Under the pieces are notes generated by a model. It saw only the letters and a list, made by a program, of their open reading frames with translations. It had not been told where the DNA came from and searched no databases. Source: Conus ventricosus (lineage: Eukaryota; Mollusca; Gastropoda; Neogastropoda; Conidae). From it: DNA of 64,000 nt. Both the position numbers and the translations under genes were made by a program. This document shows positions 49,709 through 61,017 of this stretch, in pieces (position 1 is the first letter of the stretch; each line of letters starts with the position of its first letter). The DNA is taken from contig CM031607.1 in assembly GCA_018398815.1 (NCBI GenBank), positions 88,006,719-88,070,718 of the forward strand, in the 5' to 3' direction.

Positions 49709-49783
49709 GACATTGGTATTGGGTCATACTCTGTCTGCAAACGCTGTGTACATAGAGCTTCAGGGATCAGCTATGCTGTCAAG
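49709..49783 (+). CDS. RPS6KA: RSK exon 15: start of the C-terminal kinase domain
   Basis: It encodes [20 protein letters not shown] then SYAVK. GIGSYS is the P-loop, and the K of YAVK (Lys443) is the ATP-binding lysine. Acceptor TACAG, donor AAG|GTGAGC, phase 0. Confidence 0.97.
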
Positions 49784-50415
49784 GTGAGCAGTATTTTGAG
49801 GTATTCTCCCTTTGCCTCCCTTTCTCTCTCTTTCTCTGTCTCCCTCCCCCTCTCTCTCTTGGGCATGCACGCTTTCTCTGCGGTCATCCAGCTCTTTTGA
49901 TGTTTTGGGCTCCTTTTTTTTGTCTTGCCTTCTCCCAGCATTTCCCCTTCCCTTCCCCCACTTCTCCTTCGCTCCCCTGTCCAGTGGAATCTGTGGTACT
50001 GGTACTGGGCTGAGTGTTGTCTGTTGGCTTGACCTGGAACTGCCTAATGATTGCACAGGCCTTGATTGGTTTTGATTGTCTGTTAGCAATATAGTCTGAC
50101 ATCTGCAGTCATGTTTTTCATGTCATTTTCTGCTGTAGGTGTGGTAAGAACTGTTTGGTCATGTATTTCATGTAATTGCCTACTGGCATATGGTCAGAAC
50201 TTGTCGGTTGTACTCTTTATGTAATTGTCTCATACAAATAGTAATGTAGTACAGTGTCGGTCTTACTGTCTCATACACATTGTAATGTAGAACAAACTTG
50301 TAAGTTTTACCGTTGTGTGATTGTCTAGTAGTGTTATGATCTGACCTCTTTGGACATGCTCATTATATGATTGTTATCAGTGTTAAGGTCAGAACTCTTT
50401 AAGTGTAATTGTTCA
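49784..50415. other. Intron 15, first part
   Basis: A pyrimidine-rich block lies at 49808-49860, then unique sequence. No gene was recognised. Confidence 0.5.
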
Positions 50416-50421
50416 TGTAAC

Positions 50422-52280
50422 CAGACATGCCTACCGTCCCTGTACATCCGGGATTTGTCCCGGAAAGTTGATTTTAGAAGCCACTGTCCCGGAAATCCCG
50501 GATTTTCATTGTGAGTCCCGGAAAACGAAATTAAAAAAAAAAAAAAAAAAAAAATATCGGGTATCGAAAAGCCGTTCTATCGTCCCGTGCGTTTAGCGAA
50601 GAACTGAGCCAGAAATTATCGTCTGCTAGACGGAATGCGCATGCGCGAAAAACATTGCCTCTCTTTCACTTCCGAGTAGAAGGCAACATGGCGTCGAAGA
50701 GAGTTCGTGTAGACACCGAGTCTGATTCTGATTCGATTCACGGATCAGCTAAGAAGAAAACGGCCGTGAAGCGCGCGTGTGTCTTCAAGGAGGACTTCAC
50801 AGAAAAGTGGCCTTGTCTTAAAGAAGGTAAAAAAAGGAGATTCCTTTGTATTCTGCCAGACGTGTGTTTGCGAATTCTCCGTGAAATCTGGCGGGAGAGA
50901 TGATTGTAGACGTCACATTGAGTCGGACAAGCATGCTCGATATGCGTCGTCGGCTAAGACGAAGAACCAGAACATCAGCGCCTTTTTCACAAAAGCGAGC
51001 AGCAGTACAACTTCGAGCAGTACCTTGGAGCAGGATGTCACGCGCGCAGAAGTCATGATGGTGCAGCTTTTGAACGATTTGAAAGAGAAGAAAATTCTCA
51101 AGCATGTGTCTACCAGGTGGCTTAGCATAACTACATGTTTGCAAAGAATCCTTGAAAACTGGGCTGCTTTGTACGACTTCTTCAAAGAAGAGGAACAAAA
51201 TGCACAAGGATCAGCTGAAACGGAAAGGGCCAAGACAATGAGGGTACTATACCAGTCCCCAACAAACAAGCTCTACTGCTTGTTTTTGGTTGAAATCCTG
51301 AAGCTGTTTGATGCGGTCAATGCTGAACTTCAGAGTGATGAACCCAAGGTACACATCATGCAGAGCAGACTTCGACGCCTCTTAAGAAGTCTCAGTGACT
51401 GTTTCCTGAAACCTGCAGTTGTAGTGAGAGGAGTGTGGCAGATTGACTACACAAAACTCATGCCATATGACTTCAAAGCCGAAAAGGAAGTTATAATTGG
51501 AGAGCCTGCAGCATCATTCATTGCAGACACGAAATCAAGACTGAGAGAAGAAAGAGTCAAGCAGTTCCACTCAGAGGTCAAGCAGTTCTTCATCAGGTCC
51601 TGTACTTACCTGCAGAATCGCCTACCTGTTAACAGTGAGGTTCTGCGCCATGCAACTGTAGCTGACCCTGCCAAGAGAATGGATGTGGAATTCTCATCGC
51701 TGCGTTTTTTCCTCAACAAGTTCCCTGCTATGTTGCCCCCAGATTCCACTATGACTGAACTGCAGATGGAATTCGCCCGGTATCAGAGCACTGATATCAC
51801 CCCATGCATTCAAGACAGGGTGGATCTCACATGGGGCAGCATTGCAAAGCTGAAAGACGATGATGGTGAGAGAGTGTTCAAGATTCTTCCCCGCGCCATG
51901 TCAGCAATATTCACTTTGCCCCACTCATCTGCGCACTGTGAGAGAATTTTCTCCCTTGTGAGAAAAAATCAAACTGACTTTCGCAGCAGACTTGGGCGTG
52001 ATACCCTGGAGGCACTACTAGTGAACAAGTGCAGAGGAGGGGAGTTCTTGGAAAGGCATTACTCTGCCAGTGACCTCAAAGACCTGAAGAGTGCCTACCA
52101 CAGGTCTCTTCAGGCCTCTAAGAACTGAAGCCAGCAGTCTTCACGCATTTTGTATATAGTGTAAATAAGGTAAGCAATTAGTGTTTCTGTCTTGACCTGT
52201 CCTGTCCCTGATTTCACAAATTTGTCCCTGATTTTGTTCTTTCTTGTCCCTGAAAACAAATTTTTGGGTAGGCATGTCTG
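50422..52280 (+). mobile_element. hAT-like element D, 1859 bp, 6-bp TSD
   Basis: The terminal repeats read CAGACATGCCTACC, and TGTAAC flanks it at 50416-50421 and 52281-52286. Words GTCCCTG or GTCCCGG lie at 50436, 50457, 50486 and 50515 on the left, and 52204, 52224 and 52246 on the right. It contains the longest transposase remnant of the group. Confidence 0.95.
50688..52128 (+). pseudogene. hAT-like transposase with BED-type finger, internally deleted
   Basis: From ATG 50688 (MASKRVRVDTESDSDSIHG) the frame runs through FTEKWPCLKEG. An extra A in an A7 run (50830-50836) shifts it, and it continues from there as a 430-codon open frame. The finger is CQTCVCEFSV with CRRHIESDKH. After the VMMVQLL segment the protein jumps to KKILKHVSTRWLSITTC, so the part of the family that normally carries the first catalytic acidic residues is missing. 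The C-terminus LPHSSAHCERIFSLVRKNQ, then FRSRLGRDTLEALLVNK, is the hAT dimerisation region. It is probably inactive as an enzyme but could still make protein if the A run is an error. Confidence 0.88.
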
Positions 52281-52355
52281 TGTAACTGTCCTGTAATCTT
52301 GTGTTCCAGACAGTGTGGTCTTGTTTTTCACAGAACATTGATGTGTTGTGTACAG

Positions 52356-52445
52356 ATAATGGACAAAGACAAGAGAGACCCATCTGAAGAAGTGGAAATC
52401 CTGCTGCGTTTTGGCCATCATCCCAATGTGATCACGTTACGAGAT
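52356..52445 (+). CDS. RPS6KA: RSK exon 16: C-terminal kinase N-lobe
   Basis: It encodes [20 protein letters not shown] then [24 protein letters not shown] contains helix C. Acceptor TACAG, donor GAT|GTAAGG, phase 0. Confidence 0.97.
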
Positions 52446-53916
52446 GTAAGGCTTTCTTTGATTCACCGTTTTTTGTTTTGTTTTGCTGCAGTACAACTGA
52501 ATCAGTTGTAATTTTGCTTGTATTTGCTTAGATTACCTGCACTGTAAAAGAAATGAAAAAGGGTTGCGGACCCAGGAAAATTGATAAAGAACCCCTGTCA
52601 AAAAAAGAAAGGCAAGATACTTCCTCATTGGTGATTCCTGTTTAGTGACTTATAGGAGCTTCTTCATGGATGATTTGACCTTTTTTTCTTTTTCTTTCTT
52701 TCTTTTTTGGTTGTTGATTGACCTATGTGGGAGCATGGAAAAGAACTAGCTGGAAGTTGTGTGCATTCGTTTTACATGCAGGTATGACAGTTTTAATTCT
52801 TTTGTGTTATTTGATCCTTGTTCATTGCTTTTTGCCTTCCTGTTGCTGCATTTTCAGGACTCTTTTACATCTTTTGGAGAGATTTGTATAGGTGTTGTTG
52901 AGGTAGGGTGAAATGGTTCAAGTTTGATGGATAGTGGATTTATCTGCAAATGTTTCGCCCAGTTTGAATTTTGTGTTCCCCAGTAGTTCTATGAAATGTC
53001 AGAAACTGCCACTACGCTTTCTTTTCTGTGAAGATATGTTTGTAAGATCTTCTTTGTATGTCCACCCAGCACAGCAATCCCACTGAAAAACAATGTAGAG
53101 ACAAACACAGAGCAGGTGAAGGCATATGTACTCGGGGAAAGGTGGGGAGAAGGATGAGTCGGTCTTGAAAGGCACGAGCACCCTGTAGTAGTGTGATGTG
53201 TTGGAGTTGGTTTAAAAAAAAAAAAAAAAAAAGAGTGATAATGCAGTGTTCAAAATGTTTTTTTTTTTTCATTCTTATCTTTCCAAACAAACAACTTATC
53301 TCCACCTGGCATGAAACGCCATTCGTCAGGATTCCTCCCGTCCCCGCCACCCCCAAAAGATTGAGTGGAGAACAGGGAGACAACTTCCTTTTAACCATCA
53401 GGCCAAGAGGAGTAGTCACCCTTAGTTCATACTCTTGCTGCCCAATTGTGTATTCAAAATGTTGTTTTCTGTGTGGATTCTGCTGCCAACAGCCATCTGG
53501 GGAGTATGGTATTGTGACGTGCGTGATTTGTGACGTCAGAAGATGATATTTCTGGAGAAAATTTGCTGGTCTGTTTCCTGTTGTGTATGAAATGAGCCTT
53601 ATTTGGCGCCTCTGGGAATGTGTTTGTTTTCTGTTGGCTTGTCTTCTGCAATACTGCAATCTGTTTCTGTGACTCCGGCGGTTTTCATTGCTCATTTGTA
53701 TTGCCAGTGCAGGCTTGGGTAAATATTTGCAACATTGCTGCTTTGATTCATCTGTTCATGAACCAGATGAACTTTTGTTTCCATGCCAGTGTTTAATCAA
53801 ACGGTGAATCAGATGGAGATGGGGACTTGGATAATCTCCAACACTTAATCTGTGTTGTGTAGGTAATGCAGCTGACAGTTTAATTGGCCTTTCTCATATG
53901 CTTTTTCTCCGTGCAG
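52446..53916. other. Intron 16
   Basis: A runs at 53214-53232 and T runs at 53260-53269. A block at 53300-53560 of more balanced composition may be an old repeat, but I recognise no family. Confidence 0.4.
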
Positions 53917-54075
53917 GTATTTGACAATGGAAGCAAGGTGTACATGGTGACAGAGCTGATGAAAGGGGGGGAACTGCTGGACAAGATCCTGCGACAGAAG
54001 TTCTTCTCCGAGCGAGAGGCTAGTGCTGTGCTGGAGGTGGTCACCAAAACGGTGGAGTACCTCCACTCCAACGGG
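53917..54075 (+). CDS. RPS6KA: RSK exon 17: hinge and helices D-E
   Basis: It encodes [40 protein letters not shown] and [27 protein letters not shown] is diagnostic of the RSK C-terminal domain. Acceptor GTGCAG, donor GGG|GTAAGG, phase 0. Confidence 0.98.
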
Positions 54076-54228
54076 GTAAGGATGGTCTTTGGCCCAACAC
54101 TCATGTAGTTCAGGTGATCCCTAACTACAATTATGGAGGAAATATTTTAACAAAATTTCTGGTGTGTTTTTAGAAGGTGTGTTTTAAAGGGTCGTGTGAA
54201 TTGAGTTTTTTTTTTTTCAAGTAACGAC

Positions 54229-54310
54229 TAATGAGTTGGCTTAAATGCAGTGACAGCCCTGATATGGCCCTTTGTGGTCAGCTTGGCTAAAAGCAACATT
54301 ACCTTACCCT
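54229..54310 (+). repeat. Short dispersed repeat, copy 2
   Basis: It matches 11014-11091: GAGTTGGCTTAAATGCAGTG, then CAGCCCTGATATGGCCCTTT and AAGCAACATTACC. Confidence 0.6.
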
Positions 54311-54745
54311 ACAACTTTACGTTAGTGTATACTGACTACACAAGGTCTGCAGTCTGGGCACAACTGTTGCCTTCAGTTAATTTCAGTATCTTATTAAGAA
54401 AATTCTGTGACCTTAGATAAAAAGTTAACCCAGCATTAAATATTGATAGATTCTGATATATACGATCATTTAAGACTGGATTATGTAGAAAAAAATATTG
54501 CTCACAGTAATGTGGGAAAACATTGAGGGCAAAACCTTGGATTTGGTCATTAGAGTTTCATTTTCGTCAAGGAGTTGTTACTGCTTGCTGACTTGTCCAT
54601 ATGTGCCACTCCACATCCGCCAAGTTTCGAGACCACACTGCGCATGTCATTAGACATTGTCAGTAGACAATGGCATTATCCTGGACACAGTCTGTCTTTC
54701 AGAGAGCAAGCTGGTAGTCTGCCTGTTTGTTGACCACTGACCTGA

Positions 54746-54949
<204 letters not shown>

Positions 54950-55109
54950 TAGTTGTAACTGGGGTTTTTTTGTTTGTTTGTTTTTCTTCCTTTTTTCTTT
55001 TTATCTTTTAATTTTGTATTTTTGAAGGGTTTTTTTCCAGTCATTTATCATGGTTATCATCTGTGATGACATACCTGGCATAATAAGTTTTGGTGTGCTG
55101 TGAGCATTA

Positions 55110-56030
55110 CATGGCTGCCTACCGTCCCGGAGTATCCGTATTTGTCCCCCGAAATAATAAAATCATGCAGCCTGTCCCTGGAATCCACTTTTTTATTCTA
55201 TGTCCCGCGAAAAAAAAAAATTTGGGAGAAAAAAACAACAACAAAAAAAACGAAGTCGAGTTCGTCAGCTGATCACCGACTTCGGTCGTGGCCATCCTGA
55301 CCAAATCCGTCAGAAAGACCCGAACATTGCCGAACTGACCAGTGCGCATGCGCATACACCATCTTCCCGAGTTTTGAAAGCGACAAAAATGGACGCGAAA
55401 CAGGGAAAGCATAAAAATGCCGACGGCGATCTCGACAATGGGGCTTCTCTCAAGAAGAAGAAACGTCAGCAGACATTCCTGTCAAAATATACGGAAACCT
55501 GGCCGTTCATCAAGCGTGGCAAGATCGAGACTTACGCGTCTTGTGAAATTTGTGCGTGTGAGTTCTCCATCGGATCTGGAGGTAGGGACGAAATAACCCG
55601 TCATGTCGCCACTGAAAAGCACAAGAAGAACACAAAAATCCGTGAGAGCAAGAAATCTTGTAACATTAGTGGATTCTTTCAGCGCGCTCAGAGGTCAACC
55701 AGTCAGGAAACTTTTGATGTCATAAGAGCTGAAACGATGATGGCTGACCTTGCAGCTGAACTGAATTTGCCGATGGCCGCATTGGATAAGCTAAACAAAG
55801 GCGTTAAATTGATGTTTCCTGACTCGGACATCGCAAAGAAGTTTCAGTGCGCTAGAAGCAAAGTAGCATTGTAGAAGTTGTACATAGTGTAAATAAAGGT
55901 AAGCTTTCACTTTAATGTTGATGTGGTTGTGATATGTGCTACCGCTGCATGTGTCCCTGGAAATCAGTCAGTGTCCCTGGTTTTGAAAAAGTATGTCCCT
56001 GAAAGAGGCGGAAGGGGGTAGGCAGCCCTG
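55110..56030 (+). mobile_element. hAT-like element B, 921 bp, 6-bp TSD
   Basis: This is a near-identical sister of the element at 27954. The left end is CATGGCTGCCTACC (one change from CAGGGCTGCCTACC) and the right end is its family complement. GCATTA flanks it at 55104-55109 and 56031-56036. The end words GTCCCNG are at 55124, 55144, 55174 and 55202, and at 55953, 55973 and 55995. Confidence 0.94.
55389..55874 (+). CDS. Short BED-finger protein encoded by element B
   Basis: An intact 161-residue frame starts MDAKQGKHKNADGDLDNG. A basic KKKKRQQ stretch leads into FLSKYTETWPFIKRGKIE, then a finger CEICACEFSIGSGGRDEITR and HVATEKHKK. A linker with SGFFQRAQRST and ETMMADLAAELNLP follows. The frame stops after FQCARSKVAL, followed closely by AATAAA. 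It corresponds only to the DNA-binding N-terminus of the larger transposase in element D, without the catalytic or dimerisation parts. It might bind element ends without cutting them. Expression is unknown. Confidence 0.6.
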   Translation: MDAKQGKHKNADGDLDNGASLKKKKRQQTFLSKYTETWPFIKRGKIETYASCEICACEFSIGSGGRDEITRHVATEKHKKNTKIRESKKSCNISGFFQRAQRSTSQETFDVIRAETMMADLAAELNLPMAALDKLNKGVKLMFPDSDIAKKFQCARSKVAL

Positions 56031-56459
56031 GCATTAGCTCAGTGAGTGAGCAGTGTTAGAATTTATGCTGTGAAAGAGTGTCATTAGCTTGAATTGAATT
56101 TCGATCCATCTGGATGGGGCAGCTTCTTACTTAATACTTCAGATTTCTGTGTTGATTTGAAAGGAATTTATAACATTTGTGGGTTGTTTTTTTTCAAGAA
56201 CTCGGAACATGCAAGTTGGAAAGCTGTGTTGAATTAGAGGGAAATTATGCCATGATGAACTGCAGGTTCAGTGGGGTGGGCTGTATGAAAGAACAAGTTG
56301 ACTTTGTTGAAATGTGTGTTTATTGGAGCCCTGTGCCGTGTGTGTGTAAATGGTAGAGAAGTAGCGATCACAGACAGTGAGGTAGGCATTACCAGTGCAT
56401 CACTGCATGGCAGCGCTGTTGTCAGACATGGCGGTGAGGAAGGTGTGACCTTTGTCCAG

Positions 56460-56536
56460 GTGCTAAAGCGGCAGGGCTACGACGCCTCCTGCGACATCTG
56501 GAGTCTGGGGGTGTTGCTGTACACAATGCTGGCAGG
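56460..56536 (+). CDS. RPS6KA: RSK exon 19: C-terminal kinase C-lobe
   Basis: It encodes [20 protein letters not shown] then YTMLA and two bases of Gly. [16 protein letters not shown] is the helix F region. Acceptor TGTCCAG, donor GCAGG|GTGAGT, phase 2. Confidence 0.98.
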
Positions 56537-56760
56537 GTGAGTGGTGTATCGCTCTGCTGTTCTCAGGTAGACGTCGTTAGCTCAAACTGGAGTCGCTGAC
56601 CCCTGAAATGGCTCATTCTAGGCCTGAGTTTGAAAGAATCTCTCCATATCAGTCGCAAACTTTATGATGTTTCATGATAACTTTCATACAAAAATAAAGG
56701 GTGTTTTTTTGCCAACGTTGTTGGAGACCAACATCGACAAAGCTGATTAGGTCAGGTTAA

Positions 56761-58232
56761 CCCAATGCCTACCGGATCGACCGAGATCGACCGCGAGATT
56801 TCCTCTTTCTGAATACCGGATCGACCGAGATCGACCGCTGAATACTCGGTCAACGACTTTCGCTTTCACCATCGCATATCCCAGAATGCAATTGCGACAG
56901 AAGAGACTTCCGGTACTTCCGTTTCTGGACGCCATTTTGGTTTTTGTTGCATGAGTTTTGGTGGAGTAGTTTCGCTGCTGTGAATTTTCAAAGTTCGGCT
57001 TTTTTTCGCGAAGATTTTCTGGGAAAATGGCGGATCAAGTAACTATGCAACTTGCAGAATTCATTTTCTGAAGTGATATTGATGAAGAGAGCGTATTTGC
57101 GGGCTACACTCTTGAAGAAGATTTGAAGCAAGACGATTCGGACGTCAATCTTGACCTAGGTATGAATAAAGATCGACTGCTGACTGATTTTGAGGCCGGA
57201 ATCAATAATGATTCAGGCGATGATAATGACGACGTCGAATAGCCCATTGCTGCTGGGCCCAGACCCCCCAAAAAAGAAAATTTGAAAAACAAAACTTGCT
57301 AGAGATTCTTTAATTGTTGACTGGAGTGGTTGGCTACAAGAAGTGAAGCCCCAAAAGTTTCCCTTGTTTTGATAGCCAGGAAACCGGGTCAGTCAGAGGG
57401 TGTGTCCCATGATTTGCCTGTGGGCGCATCACCTTTAGCCTTTTGATTTTAGAAGAATTTTGGCAGACTTTTAACGAGAAACAAATTTATTTGCTGCACA
57501 AAAGCAAGCAGAAAAGGATGAACATAAACTCTGGCCTGAAATAAAAACTGCCTGTTTATCAAAAAGCAAAGAGGAGCCGGACAAGAGGTACATCATCACC
57601 ACAGTGTGTGTTGGGGGGGGGAGGGGGGGGGGGGGGGTTGCTCAGTGCACTTGTGCAAAAGCACATTTTTGTTGAATTCCATCACAATCTAAAGCCCAGT
57701 ATTCAGTAATCTGTTCTTGTTATTTTTTCCCCTCAGTAGTTAGAAGACAAATCTTGTATGTGATGCCTTCAGTTTAACAAAATTGTTGAAGTTTGGGTTG
57801 TTGTTTTTTGCTTCACAACAAAAGTTGATTATTTTGTGTGCATACCATACAGAATGACTTTATTTTGTTCCTGAAGGTTTCAGTACTTTGTTTAGACTTG
57901 GAAAATTACTCTGTGCTCCTAATCCATGATGTTCTGTGGGTACAGTGAATTTAGGGAAAATTGTTTTAGCACTGAGAATACCGAAGTACAGTTAGTCTGT
58001 TCGTTTGTTTTTTTTTCCTCGTGTACCAGTTCACTATATGTGGGGGAAAATGGCTGTTTTGGATGGAGTGAGGTCTTTGAATTTTTTTCATTACTTTTAC
58101 AGAATAGATAAGTTAAAAACAAATTTTCTATTGAGGTTTCTTTGTGGCAAGTGTGTATGTGTTGCGGAGTTACCTCTCTTGCCATGGTATTCTCATAGTC
58201 ATATAGCACAAAGTCATGCGGTAGGCAGAGGG
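56761..58232 (+). mobile_element. piggyBac-like remnant, 1472 bp, TTAA duplications
   Basis: TTAA lies directly at both ends (56757-56760, 58233-58236). The ends read CCCAATGCCTACCGGAT and the complement of CCCTCTGCCTACCGCAT. The CCC start and TTAA target are piggyBac hallmarks. GGATCGACCGAGATCGACCG is a subterminal repeat, given twice. Only a short acidic coding start remains. The rest is unique AT-rich sequence with a G run at 57611-57637. Confidence 0.85.
57028..57240 (+). pseudogene. N-terminal remnant of a piggyBac-type transposase
   Basis: MADQVTMQLAEFIF, a stop, then SDIDEESVFAGYTLEEDLKQ, DDSDVNLDLG and an acidic end SGDDNDDVE with a stop. The acidic start resembles the amino ends of piggyBac-type transposases. 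The catalytic domain is missing. The family call rests mainly on the TTAA ends. Confidence 0.5.
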
Positions 58233-58236
58233 TTAA

Positions 58237-59925
58237 AAATCGGTTGGTCACCAACTGAGAATTGATGACAAAACTGTGTTGATTCAAGTGTGAAACTGCG
58301 ATCCAGCAAACGTTTATTACTTGAGAACATTGAAAAAGTTAAAATTTTTGTGTTTTAATAAACATTTCTGATTGAAATTTAATACTTGTCTGCTATTATT
58401 TTGGACAATAAGCAGTGATGACTCAGTGGGTTTTGAATGGCCAACTGAGTTCAAAGGTGCTGAATGTGGAGGTTGATTAATTCACAGGATTTGTCCAACT
58501 ATTGTTTGTTTTTTTGTATAGAATACCATTGCAAGTTTAGTAATAAGGTAAGGGAACTTTGAAAATCTATTTTAGATGGAAAGTTCTTATGATTCAGGAG
58601 TCTGTATTTTAGTAATTGTGGTGTTTGTTAATGAAAAAAGGCCAACAATGCAAGCGATAAGTTGGCAGCCTCACTGATGGACCCATTTCAGTGCAATGAC
58701 AGTGTTGCTTTTGATCAAATTCACCAATGTCACCAATTTAATATTGTTGTGTAGTTTTGCTTTATTCCTGTAATTAGGGCAGCTGAAACAGCGTGCAGAC
58801 TGTGATTCACACTACAACAAACTTTTTTCTTTTTTAAAATTTTTTTTTAACTGACTCGGTGAATACAATCTAATATAATTTTTATGCTGGAGCTCAGGTG
58901 AAGATTTTTTTTGTTTAGCCAATAAAAAGAACATGATTTTCTATGTTTTATCAGCACATGTCCTGCATTAGAAGTTACTTTTCAACATAGAAAATGGTAC
59001 CTTTTAACGGGAGAATTTTTTTTTCAATTAATTTTCACTTTTATTTTGTTTGAATTTTAGATTATTTGCAGTGTTTAATAGAAATCTATTTCTGAGTCCA
59101 ATCAAATACAGTGCCTAACCATTGGTTAAAGGGCAAATCATGAAAAAACAAAAAGAAAGATGAGAACCTGAAACTTGCCAGCACTCAGGGAAAGGCCAGG
59201 GGCCCTTATAAACTCCTTGGGCTGTCGGCTCAGACGATGACATTGAAAGTTGTTGCCTGAGGTGGAAATGGTTGAAACAACTTGTTGTGATTGGAACATA
59301 ACCAGATTGTAGAAGAATGGTGATAAAGACTGTTGGCTGTATAGCATGCATTGTAAGGACCTAACTGAGGTCTGGGGGTTGGTTGGTTCCCACTTGAGAC
59401 GGGCGGTTGGAAGGGATTTTTCTCTTCAGAGTTAACATTTGGGGAGAGTGCAGTCCCCTCCTGGTCTTCTTAACGAGACCTAACTCGTACCACTTTGGAT
59501 GTTTTGGTGCTGATTTTTAAACAGAATTGAATAATGACAGTTCTGCGGAAAAAAAGATTATGCATATGGGTAGGTGACATTATATTTCTGATTGTTGGTA
59601 AATGTCTGTAGATGTTGAATTTGTAGAGAAACCTGCAGAATGTGACTGCAGAGGATGTTTGTGATTGCTGAAACTGTAACAGTGGAAAAATAGTGAGGGG
59701 TGTCTTCAAATTTCTGTATGGTTTTTTAACCAAGGAGTGAATTGGATAGAGTTGAACATGGAAATTGTGCATGAATGCATGCATATTAAAATCTTGGTTG
59801 CATGTTGAATCCCACTCCACCTGTCGGAGAAGAGTAGGCTGTCATGTGCTAGTGGGATGGATGGCACAAAAAAGAAAAGACATGCTCCCTGGTGTGGTGT
59901 TTAGACTCTTCCCCGGAGATGGAAT
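58237..59925. other. Intron 19 unique stretch
   Basis: AT-rich, no recognisable gene or transposon. Confidence 0.5.
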
Positions 59926-59928
59926 TTG

Positions 59929-60780
59929 GCTGTTGTAACAGTGGGTGAAGTGGTTAGCGTCGCGGACTCCCAGCTGGGAGGTCGTGGGTTCGAATCCCAT
60001 CAGTCATGTGGGTTTTTCTGCCCCGACCCAGAGTTGAGTTTGATGCGGACTCAGTTGGGAAGACTGGGACCACACAGTCGAGTTTCATCCACTGAATGGA
60101 TGCCTTTCTGAGAGTGTTGCTCAAATTTCCTGACCAACACTGCAGGTGCTTGTATCTCTCGGGCCTGGTTGACGCCGGGATATATTATGAAAGGAAGCGT
60201 AGAGTACAGCCCTGTCATGTAGTCTCAGACCGAAATGGAAATCTGTAGCATTATCTTAATCATCCTCATTCTCATCGATCAGTATAAAAAAAATGTCTCA
60301 GATTCTGTGGTCCTTCATGCCCTGCTCTCATGGTGACCTCAGTTTCAATGTCCTCTCCAAGTTTGTGGTCTTGGTTTGGTTCCATTGGGGTCACCGGTAT
60401 CGGCGGGTCCATGAGGGCCGTCGTTGGATGGACGTGGTGGCGCCTTCCGGAGGGAGAGCTCACTCACACTGGCTCCGCGACTAAGCAGTTATTGTCGTCA
60501 GTAGGGGGCTTAGTAGGTGGTGTCCTGCGTATGTTAGATCAGAACAGGCGCCACTGAACACCACCGAAGTGACTCGGCAGCAGTGCAGTGTCTCCTCCGG
60601 TGCCTCTTGACGACTTGACATTGACTGCTCCTGGTGGATTGCTGGTGCCGGGGCTGCGGTAGGGCCGACCGGGCTGTGGCTGTGGACGGGGTGTTGGAAT
60701 GAGCAGCGTGGGTGCACTGTCTCTGAGGTGGCACAGAGGTTGGGACAGCCAAAAAAAAAAAAAAAAAAGAAAGAAAAAAC
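59929..60780 (+). repeat. tRNA-headed SINE, copy 2
   Basis: The A box region GTGAAGTGGTTAGCG and B box GGTTCGAATCC (about 59987) are followed by the same body as copy 1 and an A-rich tail at 60751-60780. Differences are scattered substitutions and small deletions (for example TCAGAAGTCATG versus TCAGTCATG). Confidence 0.85.
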
Positions 60781-60900
60781 CGTTTGTGAAAATCTCTCAA
60801 AAACAAGGAATAGAAAAAGAGAGAGTATATACCACAGTTGGTACTACAATAGAGTGAGGTTAGTTGAATATTAATCGATACTGTTGTTTCTGTTGAGCAG

Positions 60901-61017
60901 CCACACACCTTTTGCCAACGGTCCCAATGACACCCCTAACGACATCTTAGCCCGCATCGAAGAGGGCAAGTTCACACTGGTGGGGGCAACTGGGATTCTG
61001 TGTCAGCACCAGCCAAG
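60901..61017 (+). CDS. RPS6KA: RSK exon 20: kinase C-lobe, one-base deletion
   Basis: It encodes [20 protein letters not shown] then EGKFTLVG. Then a G run (TGGGGGC, 60981-60987) is one G short of the frame needed for the RSK pattern [12 protein letters not shown], which is perfectly readable in the next frame. Acceptor GAGCAG, donor AAG|GTGAGT. The exon is otherwise intact, so a homopolymer error is the simplest explanation. Confidence 0.95.

Noticed and set aside
53012..53695. 227-residue minus-strand frame
   Set aside because: It contains poly-K and poly-F runs from A/T tracts and no recognisable domain. The central block may be an old repeat.
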